Below, piece by piece: positions 11,905 to 22,277 of a stretch of DNA of 64,000 nt (the stretch's first letter is position 1; the number at the start of each line of letters is the position of its first letter). The notes under the pieces were generated by a model. That model was not told where the DNA came from. It made no database searches and saw only the letters and a program-made list of their open reading frames with translations. A program made the translations under genes and the position numbers. Source of the DNA: Sclerotinia nivalis (lineage: Eukaryota > Ascomycota > Leotiomycetes > Helotiales > Sclerotiniaceae); the NCBI GenBank assembly GCA_029531795.1, contig JAPEIS010000012.1, positions 1,922,001 through 1,986,000 on the forward strand, read 5' to 3'.

Positions 11905-11937
11905 CTCTTTCAATACGCATTTTATCAACAATCTACA

Positions 11938-13584
11938 ATGAATTCGAATAATCAAGAAGCCCGTATACTCCTCGCTATCGAAGCTATTCAAAAAGACAAA
12001 AAAATAAGCATTCGAAAAGTTACAAAGATATATAATATCTCGAATACAACACTACAATATAGAATTAATGGTTTTACTCCTCGCTCCGAATATCGATCTA
12101 AATCTTATAATCTTTCAGAATTAGAAAAGAATATCATTTCTAAGTATATACTCGATATGGATATGAGAGGATTTCCACCTAAACTCAGAAATATAGAAGA
12201 TATAACGAATTATATTCTTGAATCGAGGGATGCAAAGTATATTAAGAAGCTTTGAGTATATCGATTCATAAAGCATCGAATCGAATTAAAGATGTATTTT
12301 AATCGTATTTATAACTTTCAAAAAGTTCTTTGTAAAGATCCTAAGCTTATTGAAGAATGGTTTCGATTGGTTTCGAATATGCAAGCGAAATATAATATTC
12401 TCGACAGCGATTTCTACAATTTCGACAAAACAAACTTTATGATGAGGATTATATATATTGTAATAATTGTTATTAGTACTGAAAGATACAGTAAAAGTAA
12501 ATCAGTACAATCAGGCAATCGAGAATGGATTACAATAATAATATATGGAAATAGAGAAAATGAAACCATACCCTTATTTCTAGTAATTCAAGGACAGATT
12601 CATCTTTTCAATTGGTATACCGAAATCGACTTTCCTGCAGAATAGGCTATTAAATCTATATCTAATAGATAAACAAACAATAAGACAAATTTAGAATAAT
12701 TGAAATATTTCGATAAGTATACTAAGAATCGAAGAAAGAGCAAATATCGAATATTGATACTAAATAAATATGAAAGCTATGAATCAGTACCTTTTCAATC
12801 GTATTACAAAGAGAATGATATTATCTATTTAAAATTACTACTACATTCAAATCATTTAACTCAATCATTTGATGTTAGTTGTTTTAGCAGCCTGAAACGT
12901 TCATATGGTACTCAAATTGATGAGTTTATCAAGATATATATCAATCATATTTCGAAAGTTGAATTCTTTATAGCTTTCAAAGCTGTATACCAAGAATCAA
13001 TTACGATTCAGAATATGAAATCAGAGTTTCGAGGAACAGGTTTAATACCATTTGATCCTGAAGCTGTACTTTCGAAACTAGATATTCGAATTCGCACACC
13101 TACTCCCCCTTCTTTCGATCAAGATTTATAGACTTCTCAAACCCCTCACAATCCAACTGAAGCTCTTTCACAATCGACTTTAATAAGATCTCGAATGATT
13201 CATCATCAATCAAACTCTTCTACACTTATATTCGAGACTGTATTAGCTTTAGCTAAAAATACAAAGAGATTAGCATATAAAAATACACTTTTAAATATAG
13301 AGATTCGTATACTTCGGATAACAAATAAAGTATTAAGCAAATATCGATATACAAAAAAAACTCAATTATATTAAAAAGAAATACTTACTAAACAAAAAAC
13401 TACCAATATATTATTTCAACAAAAGATTGATATTCAGATTCAACACGACGAACATCAAAAAGGAGGGAATTCTAATAGAGAAATATCTTCTAATCGATAC
13501 TATAGTAAATATAGAAAGACTAAACATAATACAAGGATTTGTCAAAATAATATAATAGATCCTAAATTATTAGAATCTTTATAA
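11938..13584 (+). pseudogene. Transposase relic (psq HTH, CENPB-type HTH, DDE domain)
   Basis: Starts at the ATG at 11938 and is broken by stops near 12253, 12643 and 13130, then remains recognisable to the zinc-knuckle-like end. Order: a psq-type helix-turn-helix (ARILLAIEAIQKDK, then YNISNTTLQYRI), a CENPB-type HTH (FPPKLRNIEDITN), the DDE domain beginning NFDKTNFMM, the block LILNKYESY where active relatives have Asp in the second catalytic position, and a Leu-rich tail ending KHNTRICQ. The Asp-to-Asn and Glu-to-Lys changes are G-to-A transitions, as RIP makes. The product cannot be active. Confidence 0.88.
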
Positions 13585-13626
13585 TTTTAATTAATTGATT
13601 TAATTGTTATTGAATAATATAGATTT

Positions 13627-13691
13627 GAAAGAGTGAATTGAGGTGAAAGTGACCCACACACTGATATGACCCGCACACTGATAAACCACGT
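13627..13691 (-). repeat. Right terminal inverted repeat of the Fot1-like element
   Basis: Reverse complement of the left repeat; the first 30 bases are identical. It also carries the doubled ~17 bp motif. The differences from the left copy are mainly C/T and A/G. Confidence 0.88.
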
Positions 13692-13693
13692 TA

Positions 13694-15048
13694 TATCGTT
13701 CCATGCTAAAGTTTTCGGAATATCTGAGGGCCGGCTCGGCTGGTATTCCGTGGAATCAAGTTTCGTCCGTGGGCAACAGCGAGTTGCACCATCCTGATCG
13801 GTACAGAAACATCAGTTGGTGCTTTTGGGATTACATCGTATGTTCTAAATTGATGGATGGTTCTTATTCAAAAAATGGATGAAATAACTCTTTAGTGCTT
13901 TACTCTCCGTTTTCTTATCTATCTCCGGGTCTATGTATAAAATTTGCCAATAAACCGTTGCCCGCATCAGTGCACTGGGCCCTGTTCGCAGAAAGGCAAC
14001 CGCTGTAGGATTGCACGTCAAGAGGGAGATCCACTTACCCCGTTTCCATTCCGGGTTTTCCGCCCCTGTTTTCCCTTCTCCGGGTATGGTGTGGTAACAC
14101 CAAGAGTGGGGTGATGATCATGGTGCGTGAGATGAATTCGATCTCAATTACAATTGTGCTGTTGTAGTGCATAGGAAAATGTGCACAGGTGCGCCTTCAT
14201 TTGTGAATTCCCTGGAGGCTCGGTATGACTATGTATTCTTTTGATATTTTCCGAGGAAAATTGGAGAATTCAAAAACAGGAAATGGAATTGTGGTGGGGT
14301 TTTGGTTTTACGGTGGTAGCGGAGGGCTCGAAGGATCAACAAGCTGGTGATTTCACTCACCAATCGCTGATATCTAGGAAACGCTTTCTGCGATAAATTA
14401 AATATGGTCTAGGGCCTCCTGGACCTTACCGAGTACGCTGCTCCTGGCAGGCGCAAGCATGCATCTTTTCACGCAGTATATGCAGCAGGGCGATTTCCTC
14501 CTGACATACCCTGTCATCGGATGGCTTTCTGTGTCTTCAATCTAACTCATCGTGTGATACGAGACTCGAGAAGGTCTATGCAAGACCTTTCCCCTCGGAT
14601 TTATACTGTATGCATAGTTGCAACGAAGCGGGTTTACGGCTTTTAGAGTGATATAGTAACGTTTCCCAGGGCCTTGAAATTGGATTCCAATATCACACTT
14701 TAATTATGCTTGGTTAGGCTTAGCAGTGTCAACCTCAAAACCTGTATGTGACATTTCATACAATTTCTAGTTACCACCTAGGCATACCAATGTTTTGTAT
14801 CTAGTCAAGAGGATCTCTGCAGTCGCTAGGCCGGGCAAGAACCTTGATCTCTTGGTCTTGAAGAGTTACTTTACTTACCGATGGTATGGTAGAGATACCT
14901 CAAAGCTACAAGATATCGAGGATTGCTCAATCACAACGTTGTACAATTCTTTCAGATTCATTTTGTGGGTCTACTGAACCTGCATCTTCCCAACACTGCA
15001 CTCCATAGCCACCCGTTGGTAAAAAGCAATAACGTCCTTGAATTTACG
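13694..15048. other. Intergenic, ordinary composition
   Basis: About 1.35 kb with no supportable gene. It contains the upstream region of the rhodopsin-like gene. No repeats or RNA genes were recognised. Confidence 0.5.
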
Positions 15049-16292
15049 ATGTCGATTCCGGGGGTCGAGCCGGGCCTCGTGCCTCAGTATATTGGGTATC
15101 AAATGCAAAGTACGGTCATCGCTTTCATGGTTTTAAGCATAATATTCGTATCTCTTCGACTTTTTGCGCGATACGTCAGTGGCTCGAGGGCGGGCATTGA
15201 TGATATTTTGATAATACCAGCGATCGTTTGTTACCTTGGACAAGGAGTCACTGGTTTATGTGAGTTTGGCGCAATCAGGAAGCTCCTCCCCGATCTGTCT
15301 ATGGCTGACAGCCCTTTTTTACAGTGATGGTTCATCGTGGTGGCATTGGATATCATGCGATTTGGTTGAAAACGAACCACCCTCTCGCTCTAGTGACTTT
15401 CGCAAAACTGCAGATCGTAATGGTCATTCTCTATTCGGCTTCGGTTACGTTTCCCAAGCTTTCAATGCTCGGATTATATCTACGTATATTTGTCGGAAAG
15501 CGCGAGCGTGTTGCAGCTTATATTACGATGGGAGTTGTATCAGCTTCATTTTTGGCATTGATACTTTGTGCTCTTTTGCAATGCGCTCCACTGGCATATC
15601 TCTGGGATAAGACAGGGCACCCAGGTGGGCATTGCTTCGATACTGGGGAATTCTGGCGTTATGGAAGTCTTCCTAATTTGATCACCGATCTGGAAATGCT
15701 GGTTTTACCGTTGCCTTGTATCTGGAGGCTTAAATTATCGCAGAAGGATAAAGTTGGCCTTTTGTTTACATTCATTACTGGTAGCATGTAAGTACCTCAT
15801 TACTATTTTGATAACTTTATACTCATACTCTCTTCTAGTGGTGTTATCACAGCAATTGTTCGCCTCGTGTTCTTTTGGAACATTGACGGTCAAGCAGACG
15901 TCACTTGGGCAGCTGTCAGGCTCGGTGAAATCACCATCGCAGAGCCGGGGGTATACCTGATTGCCGCCTGTCTCCCTACATATAGGAGTCTATTCCGCAC
16001 ATTTAAAGAACGAGCAGGCCTCACCACCAAAGGTAGTACACAAAACACTTGGGGCTCGAAAAAAGAAAGTAGCGGAATGGAGCTTCCCTCGAGACTTAAT
16101 GTTAAGAGCACTTCGAATGGTTTCGAGGAGCTTAGTGATGAAGAGTTGATCTCCCAAAGAATTTCGAAGAACAATAATTCGATATACGTCCAAGCCATGG
16201 ATTACAGTCATAGGGAGGATTCGGAAAGTCAGAATGCTAACAGGGAGATCCGGGTGCAGAGAGATATTATAATCAACACTGCATCTAGGTAA
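15049..16292 (+). CDS. Fungal rhodopsin-domain integral membrane protein (PTH11-like family)
   Basis: Three exons: 15049-15259, 15325-15787, 15839-16292, with GTGAGT..ACAG (65 bp) and GTAAGT..CTAG (51 bp) introns in agreeing phases; 375 residues. Seven hydrophobic helices fill residues ~20-280, followed by a ~95-residue Ser/Glu-rich cytoplasmic tail. Family landmarks of Pfam Fung_rhodopsin include DDILIIPA, GGIGYHA, the FPKLSMLGLYLRIF helix, LWDKTGHPGG.CFD, and EPGVYLIAACLPTYR near residue 262. There is no N-terminal CFEM cysteine domain. Relatives are plasma-membrane proteins thought to act as orphan receptors; substrate or ligand is unknown. They are often found beside secondary-metabolism genes, as here. 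Confidence 0.88.
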
Positions 16293-16957
16293 ATCAACAT
16301 ATTGGTAGACGCCTACGCAAAATGAGGACCTTCGAATGATATTGGAGAGAAGATCTTCAGATATAATGTGTGAGATATCATTTGTATCGATGCACTTTAC
16401 CGTTCACTTGATCTCCAGATATGTAAATAGTTGACCCTTCCCAGATTTTATATGGGTTATTAAAAATTATTTTGACTCTCAACTTTCGCATGCTTATTAG
16501 AGCCCAAGATGGTTATCTATGTGACGTACTGCTTATTTCCGAAACCAGTTTCTGGTATGACGCCGTTATTGCGAATCCACAAATCATAATATTCCACCCA
16601 ATATCCAATAATCACCATACCTAAATCCGCGCAAGTTCAAAATCACACTTTCTGTCACGTAAACCAAAATTAAACATCTAAAGCTCAAACATTGGTTTTA
16701 TGTTGAACAGTAAGTAGCTATAGTAGTTTCTTAAGGTTCGACGAGACAAAATGCCGATAACCTCAGCTGATTTGATCTCTTATCCATTGAGGATCAAAGT
16801 CTTCAAGGGCTCCTTATTGTAGCTTATTGTAGCTTATTGTAGCTTATTGTAGCTTCTAGGAGCTATATTACTCCTTTATGTATTATTTACATGATTGCGC
16901 TACATACCTCTGGCAAGCAATCCTCATATTAGTAGCCCAACCATCACCTCCTTTCAA
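16293..16957. other. Intergenic between convergent genes
   Basis: The rhodopsin-like gene and the AhpD-like gene converge here. Apart from a four-unit decamer repeat at 16814-16853, nothing was recognised. Confidence 0.5.
16814..16853. repeat. Decamer tandem repeat, (TTATTGTAGC)x4
   Basis: Four perfect consecutive copies of TTATTGTAGC, about 100 bases past the 3' end of the AhpD-like gene. A microsatellite-like variable-length site; no function is implied. Confidence 0.95.
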
Positions 16958-17731
16958 TCAACATCCAACACCCGATGGTAAACACACATCCCCAGCATTC
17001 AACATCATCGAAGCATACATAAACGCAGCAGATTGTTGAATAGCTCCAAGAATACCAGCCTGTCCAAGTACAGCTTCAGCCGCTTTAAAAGATGCCGTAT
17101 CCAATGGTCCTCTCGTCTTAGCCAGCTTCACAGCGATCTCATAAACAGCTTTCTGACGCGCTGTCACGCTTAAAGGACAATGGCCCCCGAGCATAGCCTT
17201 AACTTGCGCAGCGGTCAAGCCTGCTTTTTCGGCTAGAATCGTATGTGCATAGATTCCATATTTCACTTTGGTGACGGATAAGACACCGAGGACGGCGCTT
17301 TCCGCTTCACTTGAGACTAATAAACCGGCGACGGCCAATTGTAGGTTTACCCACGGCTGTGCAACGGTTGGTGTATAGCTGGTTTTAAGATTAATTTATG
17401 CATTTTTTCGAGCGATTGAGGATTTTGCTAACAGTAACATGTTGAAGGGTCCTTGAAGTGAGCCATCAGGATCTTCCGTGACAATAGTAGTACCATAGAC
17501 CGCTTTTGTGATATTGGCGAGGTAATTGTATTGAACGAGTTGAGCCGCATCCAGATTATCATTTCCGGGCGTGAGAGGGGGAAATCTGGTAGTTCCAGTA
17601 CAATGCGAAGACGACATATTGCAGGATTGAGGTGAGGCGTACCGAGGCGAAGCGATAGATGCACTGAAAACGGAGGATGCGCAAAGTGCTATGCTAAGAG
17701 CAATGCTCGAAGGTTTGACTGGGACGAGCAT
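16958..17731 (-). CDS. Secreted AhpD-like / carboxymuconolactone-decarboxylase-family protein
   Basis: Exon 1 17731-17433, intron 17432-17379 (54 bp, donor GTTAGC, acceptor CCAG, TTAAT branch-like), exon 2 17378-16958; 239 residues. The join restores the conserved run GPFNMLLYTPTVAQPW. Residues 1-27 look like a signal peptide (hydrophobic IALSIALCASSVFSA). The rest is an all-helical CMD/AhpD-like domain: a conserved H in KYGIYAHTILAEKAGL, then the second helix pair and the terminal MYASMMLNAGDVCLP block. The redox CxxC of true AhpD is absent, so peroxidase-partner activity is unlikely. Family members include decarboxylases and accessory enzymes of metabolite pathways. Next to an exporter and a PKS it could modify the product outside the cytosol; this is inference. 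The donor is not the usual GTRNGT. Confidence 0.78.
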
Positions 17732-18564
17732 TCTGTTGAAAGATGGGGGCTAAATAGGCGGGATGTGAGAAAAGATGCTTGGGATGTACCTATGGAACCA
17801 GAGCATGAAGGTCACACATGCATACAAGTACATAATGAAATTACAATGTGATTCGGGGCCAAAAGGAGGACCCTTGTCCAATATGTACCTCCACGGGGCA
17901 GCATAAATACCCCTGTTGAAAAGCTTGCAGGGGTTTATGGCTGAAAGTCCCTCAAATCTTACTTAGACTGACTGGCTCAATATAAATTCAATCTATGAAC
18001 AATCAAGATAACCTATCTCTGCTCAATCTAAATGTTGACTTAATTTGATAACGGAATGTTAACGGACCGGACCGGAAAAGCCGACGCAAAAATAGAATCG
18101 CTATTGCTTCTAATGCCTCCACAGCATTTATTTGGCTTGCCACAAGAGATCGCCGAGGCGTATCCCCTCGTGCTATCAGCATGGCAGTCGAGAATCTGCA
18201 AGATAAAGGGTGGGTGCTGTAAATATGCTGGACGCGTCAAAGTTGAGCTCTTGGCATCCACAACTAGCAGGTAATTACGACAAGCATAGCTGGTATGATT
18301 TATGAATAGAGTAAATACTTTTCTCGAGAATCGCTGGTAGACAGAGCTGTATCCCAATAAATCTGTACCATTTTTCAGTCCGATATATTGATTCTATTTA
18401 GAGCTTAGAAGCTGGATTGATCATTCATCCTATTTCGGATTGGGACATCATATCCGTTTAGACCAAGGGCATTGGATGATACCCAAGGATTCAAGACGCC
18501 TCTGATATCGGACAGCTTCCAAATATAAAGAGCAGCATCCGCAATTGGCAACCGTATCATTTAA
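17732..18564. other. Intergenic 5' of the AhpD-like gene
   Basis: Includes the promoter of the AhpD-like gene (17732 onward) and the 3' side of the transporter. A short plus-strand frame near 18090-18220 (WLATRDRRGVSPRAISMAVE) reads like protein but has no start or continuation; it may be a relic. Confidence 0.4.
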
Positions 18565-20530
18565 CTACACATTCTTTTCTCTCAACTCTGTTCCCTCACA
18601 TATTTCATTGGATCTTTCTCTTTCCGGCGTTGCGACCTTCGCTGGCTTTTTGATATTCTTCCACTCAATACCAAGTGTACAAAGAAATGCTAAGCCACCA
18701 CTTGCTACCGCTATCAGAAACGTTTTGGACACAGCAATATTGTAAGCTTCTCGGACGACACCCCTCAGAGCTATCGGAACCATGTTTACCCCATCAGTTG
18801 CTCCAGCTGCAACAATAGCGTTAGTATCGAAAGCTACGACGGAATCTTGCAAACTGTGTATAAGTTCCACTCTGAATATATTCTGGGCAAGCGCGGCTGC
18901 AAGTGAGCCACCGAAGAAAGGTGCGAATATAGTTAACGCGCTAGATATAGGTACATCTTTTTTATCAAGGACAGATGCCCTAACAGCGGTGGCGCAAAGT
19001 TGCATGCTCGAACCAAATCCATAGCCTGCAAGAATTTGGTAGCCTATTGGGTGGGCGAGGACTGTGTTTACTTCGAAGGAGGTAAGCAGACCAGCACCGA
19101 TGGTGAAAATTGCTGCGCCGCTCCACATGAATGGTAGATAAAGACCTATTGAAGCAACAGCGCTCCCAACTACTAACTGAGAAACTGAAAGTGTGACTGT
19201 ATATGGTAACATTCGAAGACCTGACCCAGCAGCTGATGTTCCTGTGGTAGATTGAAAATAGAAAGGAAGGTAAAACGTGTGCACGGTAGTGCCGAGATAC
19301 AGGAGGGCCGAGGCGAGAAGGCTAAGTGTAAGACTACGATTACGAAATATCCGAACAGGTATGGTAGCCCTAACGAGATGTTGGTTGTGATATGGTTTGT
19401 ATGGTTTGATATTCTTCACTTACATATCCCCGAGGTGTAACTGTAGAATGATGAAAGCTGACAAGAGAAGTCCAAAGCTCAATATCAAACCCCACACTTT
19501 GGGTTTCGACCATAAATAGTTAGTCCCTCCCCATTGGAGAGCCAAAAATAGGGATACCATACTTGACAAAAATAAAACTGTGCCTATAATATCGAGCTGA
19601 ATAAGTTTTTCTTTGAAGGTAAGTGTTGATGGCTTTTGCACAGGAGCTCTAAAGCCCCAGAGAAACATCAGTGCCGCTATTCCACCAAATGCTGCAATCA
19701 TATTAATTCGTGATTAACAAGGCACCGAGACTTCATACTTACGAAGATTGATCCAAAAACAAAATCTCCAGCTTAGTCGTTCTATGTCTGTGAAGAGTCC
19801 CCCTAATGGGGGTCCTGTCAAACCAGCAACTGCAGTCATACTGGTCAGCGTTCCCAAGAATAGTGGAACTTTGTGTAAAGGTATTGACAATGCAATAATA
19901 ATCATGCCTCCACCCTGAATTGCCGCAGCACTAGAACCAGCTACCGCTCGACCGAGAATGAATATTGGTGAAGATCGAGCAGTGGCACAAGTAATAGACC
20001 CAACTTCAAATCCCACCAAGGCACAAAGAAAGACAATTTTCATATCAAAATATGTGTATATTTTGCCAAATGTTGGCTGAAGAGCCATGAGTGGCAGCAA
20101 ATATGCGCTTGTGTACCATCCTATATCATCAATACTTTTGAATTCCGTGCTTATATTAGGAATTGCAGTTGCTTGTAAAACTATTAGTCTATGGAAATCA
20201 TCTCTCGCAGACTCCAACACAAATGTTACACTCACCAATAATGCTTTTGTCCAGAGACATCACAAAAACAGATAGCATCAATGCTATCGTAAGTATCATC
20301 AATTTCGTACCTTCAGGGCGCTTCCCTTCGCTGGGTACAACGGCAGCTTCGACATCTTGAACTCCCTCAGGGATGATGTTGGGAAGTTCCGAGCTCAGTC
20401 TTGCACTCGTAAGTTGAGTTGGTTCGTTGGAAATTTCGTAAACTTCGACGATAGACGTCGTGCGATCCAAACTGCCTCCGCCATCACCAAGTGACTTCGA
20501 ATGATCTGAACTTTTACCTCTCCCTTCCAT
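18565..20530 (-). CDS. MFS transporter, DHA2-type 14-helix drug/metabolite exporter
   Basis: Four exons on the minus strand: 20530-20236, 20171-19743, 19691-19424, 19369-18565, with 64, 51 and 54 bp introns whose phases all agree; 598 residues. I chose the ATG at 20530 because the earlier in-frame start is not ATG. After a ~75-residue acidic cytosolic tail, TM1 (LMILTIALMLSVFVMSLDKS) begins near residue 77. Splicing restores the family blocks LDKSIIATAIP, the antiporter motif C GLTGPPLGG (~215) and WINLPFGG. About 14 helices, the motif C and the length place it in the drug:H+ antiporter-2 group, plasma-membrane exporters of toxins and metabolites. It is divergent from the PKS over a 1.75 kb shared upstream region, so it is a good candidate exporter or self-protection pump for that product. 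Confidence 0.88.
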
Positions 20531-22277
20531 GTTTGTAGAGATTCTCGCGGCTACTCGGAATTCCCCGTCGCTCACTTGGGAGACGACAGATGAAACGATC
20601 TGGAGGGAAATCCCTCAAACGGAGCGGAGTTGACATGAACATGGGGAAATAAGAGAAAATTTTAGGATACATGTGAAGCATGAGCACTCCGAACAAAACG
20701 CACATGAACATGCGATACGCTAGATGACTAGTTGCATATTGTGGGCTTGGACGATGCCAATTACATAAGTATCAGTCAGACTCCAGAGTCGATTTACACC
20801 TTCCGTATTTGGCTGTGTATCTGTACTCCGCACAACGAGAAACCTCTCGGGCAAAATGCAGTATACCATGCTCTGGTCCCACTGTTTAATATAAAAACCA
20901 TCAATAACGCTTGTTGTGAGTGGAAAAGAAGCGTTTGCTGTATGCAAGTATGAGGCGCCGGTGTGATGGTACTCCGATAAGGCAATGAGCACAATCCACC
21001 CTCTTACTGAAGACAGTAGGGTATGGATTAGAGGTGTTAAATAAAAGATATACAGAGTACTATGTTTGTTGAGTTTTAGATCATATCATGAATACGGAGG
21101 CCGGTCGGAAAAAACATAAACCGATTGGTTTCTATACCCAATCCGTTTAGACTGGTAAGTGGATTGATTACATAACCAACATTCAACGAGATTCTGCAAA
21201 AGGAAAACAACTTGTCGTCCAAGACCTCTATCACAAGCTGTTTCGAGAGGTGGCAGCTTCACAATGTCTGGTAAAATATGTACGTGATGCTTCGGCCAAG
21301 ACTCCCCGTATAGGTATAGGTAACTGAAATCACCTTCCTACGCCGCACTTTGTAACCCCCAACAAAATTACCTGTGGATCATCATGAAATATATCATCAG
21401 ATTGATAGGGTATATTTAAGCCTGTCAGTCATTCTAATCACATAGCGACTCTACGGCATAGCCAACGAACGATTTAAAATGCAAGCTTTGCATTAGAACT
21501 GTGAACTTAATCCCTTGGACCCTTACCTTGTGAAGGAGTTCCACGATCCCCAATATCGCAATTAACCTAGGCAGGTTCAAGCGATGTGGATAGAAACGCC
21601 GTGCATTTATTTGCTGATGGTAGGCAGGTCGAATCAATCATTCACGCCTAAATCGCAGGTCAGGGTCGCGTCTGTGTCCTTCCTTAGTGGAAGGCTCCTG
21701 CAAATGTATCTTGTTTGTTGCCTCTTAATTGTCTCCGAGCCCAAGTGGGGTCATATATTGTATCTTGATAGGTTGGAGACATCTCCATTCCCCACCAGAT
21801 TCCCATGGTTGGCGACATGAATTTTCAATCATATGAATTTGGATACCTCGTGGTAAGTGGAATTATTCATCCCTTGAATCACCCTGGCCAAATTGGTACA
21901 ATAGCTGTACAGACAGAGGTCCATTAAAGGTCCATGCCAAATGACTACCTTTCTATCCTGGCTTGGCATTGCCGTCAACGAGATCTTTTTATCTTTAAAC
22001 GTAACCCCCATCGATGGAGGTAGTAGAATAAGTTGTTGGACATGCACATGCACTTGCTGTGCCAGAAGGATCACTTGAAGTGAGAGGTCGATGTTCTATC
22101 TATTATATGTTTTAACCGTTATTTATTACTAGCTTATTTTTCATTCATACACTTTTACTTCATCTGTTTGTTTTGCAATCTTGGTACGAGCAATATATTG
22201 TATCAACACCACTTTCGAAAGTTTGCAGTCAAAACCCCTCCTTTTATTCTACTTTGGGTACTATTCTCAGCTTTGAG
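20531..22277. promoter_or_regulatory. Divergent intergenic region between exporter and PKS
   Basis: 1.75 kb separating two genes transcribed away from each other, with no supportable gene inside. It must hold both promoters. I looked for the yeast-type copper element TTTGCTC(A/G) because a copper-fist factor lies nearby, and saw none that I trust. Frames at 20720-20994 and 21434-22074 on both strands have no recognisable content. Confidence 0.5.

Larger units (their letters stand above)
11840..13691 (+). mobile_element. Fot1/pogo-class DNA transposon (Tc1/mariner superfamily), RIP-degraded
   Basis: An 1852 bp element bounded by long terminal inverted repeats starting ACGTGGTTTATCAGTG and flanked by TA on both sides (11838-11839 and 13692-13693), the expected target duplication. 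The inside encodes one transposase relic on the plus strand. The interior is strongly AT-rich while flanking DNA is not, so mutation was confined to the element. Size and structure resemble fungal Fot1/Flipper elements (Flipper of Botrytis cinerea is, from memory, about 1.84 kb with 48 bp repeats); identity to a named element cannot be established here. Confidence 0.9.

Noticed and set aside
11356..11941. Frames running into the left end of the first pogo element
   Set aside because: They cross the terminal inverted repeat, so they are not host genes, and the transposase starts at 11938.
18056..18357. Antisense frames between transporter and CMD-like gene
   Set aside because: Neither strand gives a start, splice signals or domain.
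22173..22277. Upstream extension of the PKS frame
   Set aside because: There is no ATG before 22278, and [20 protein letters not shown] is the usual start of a KS.
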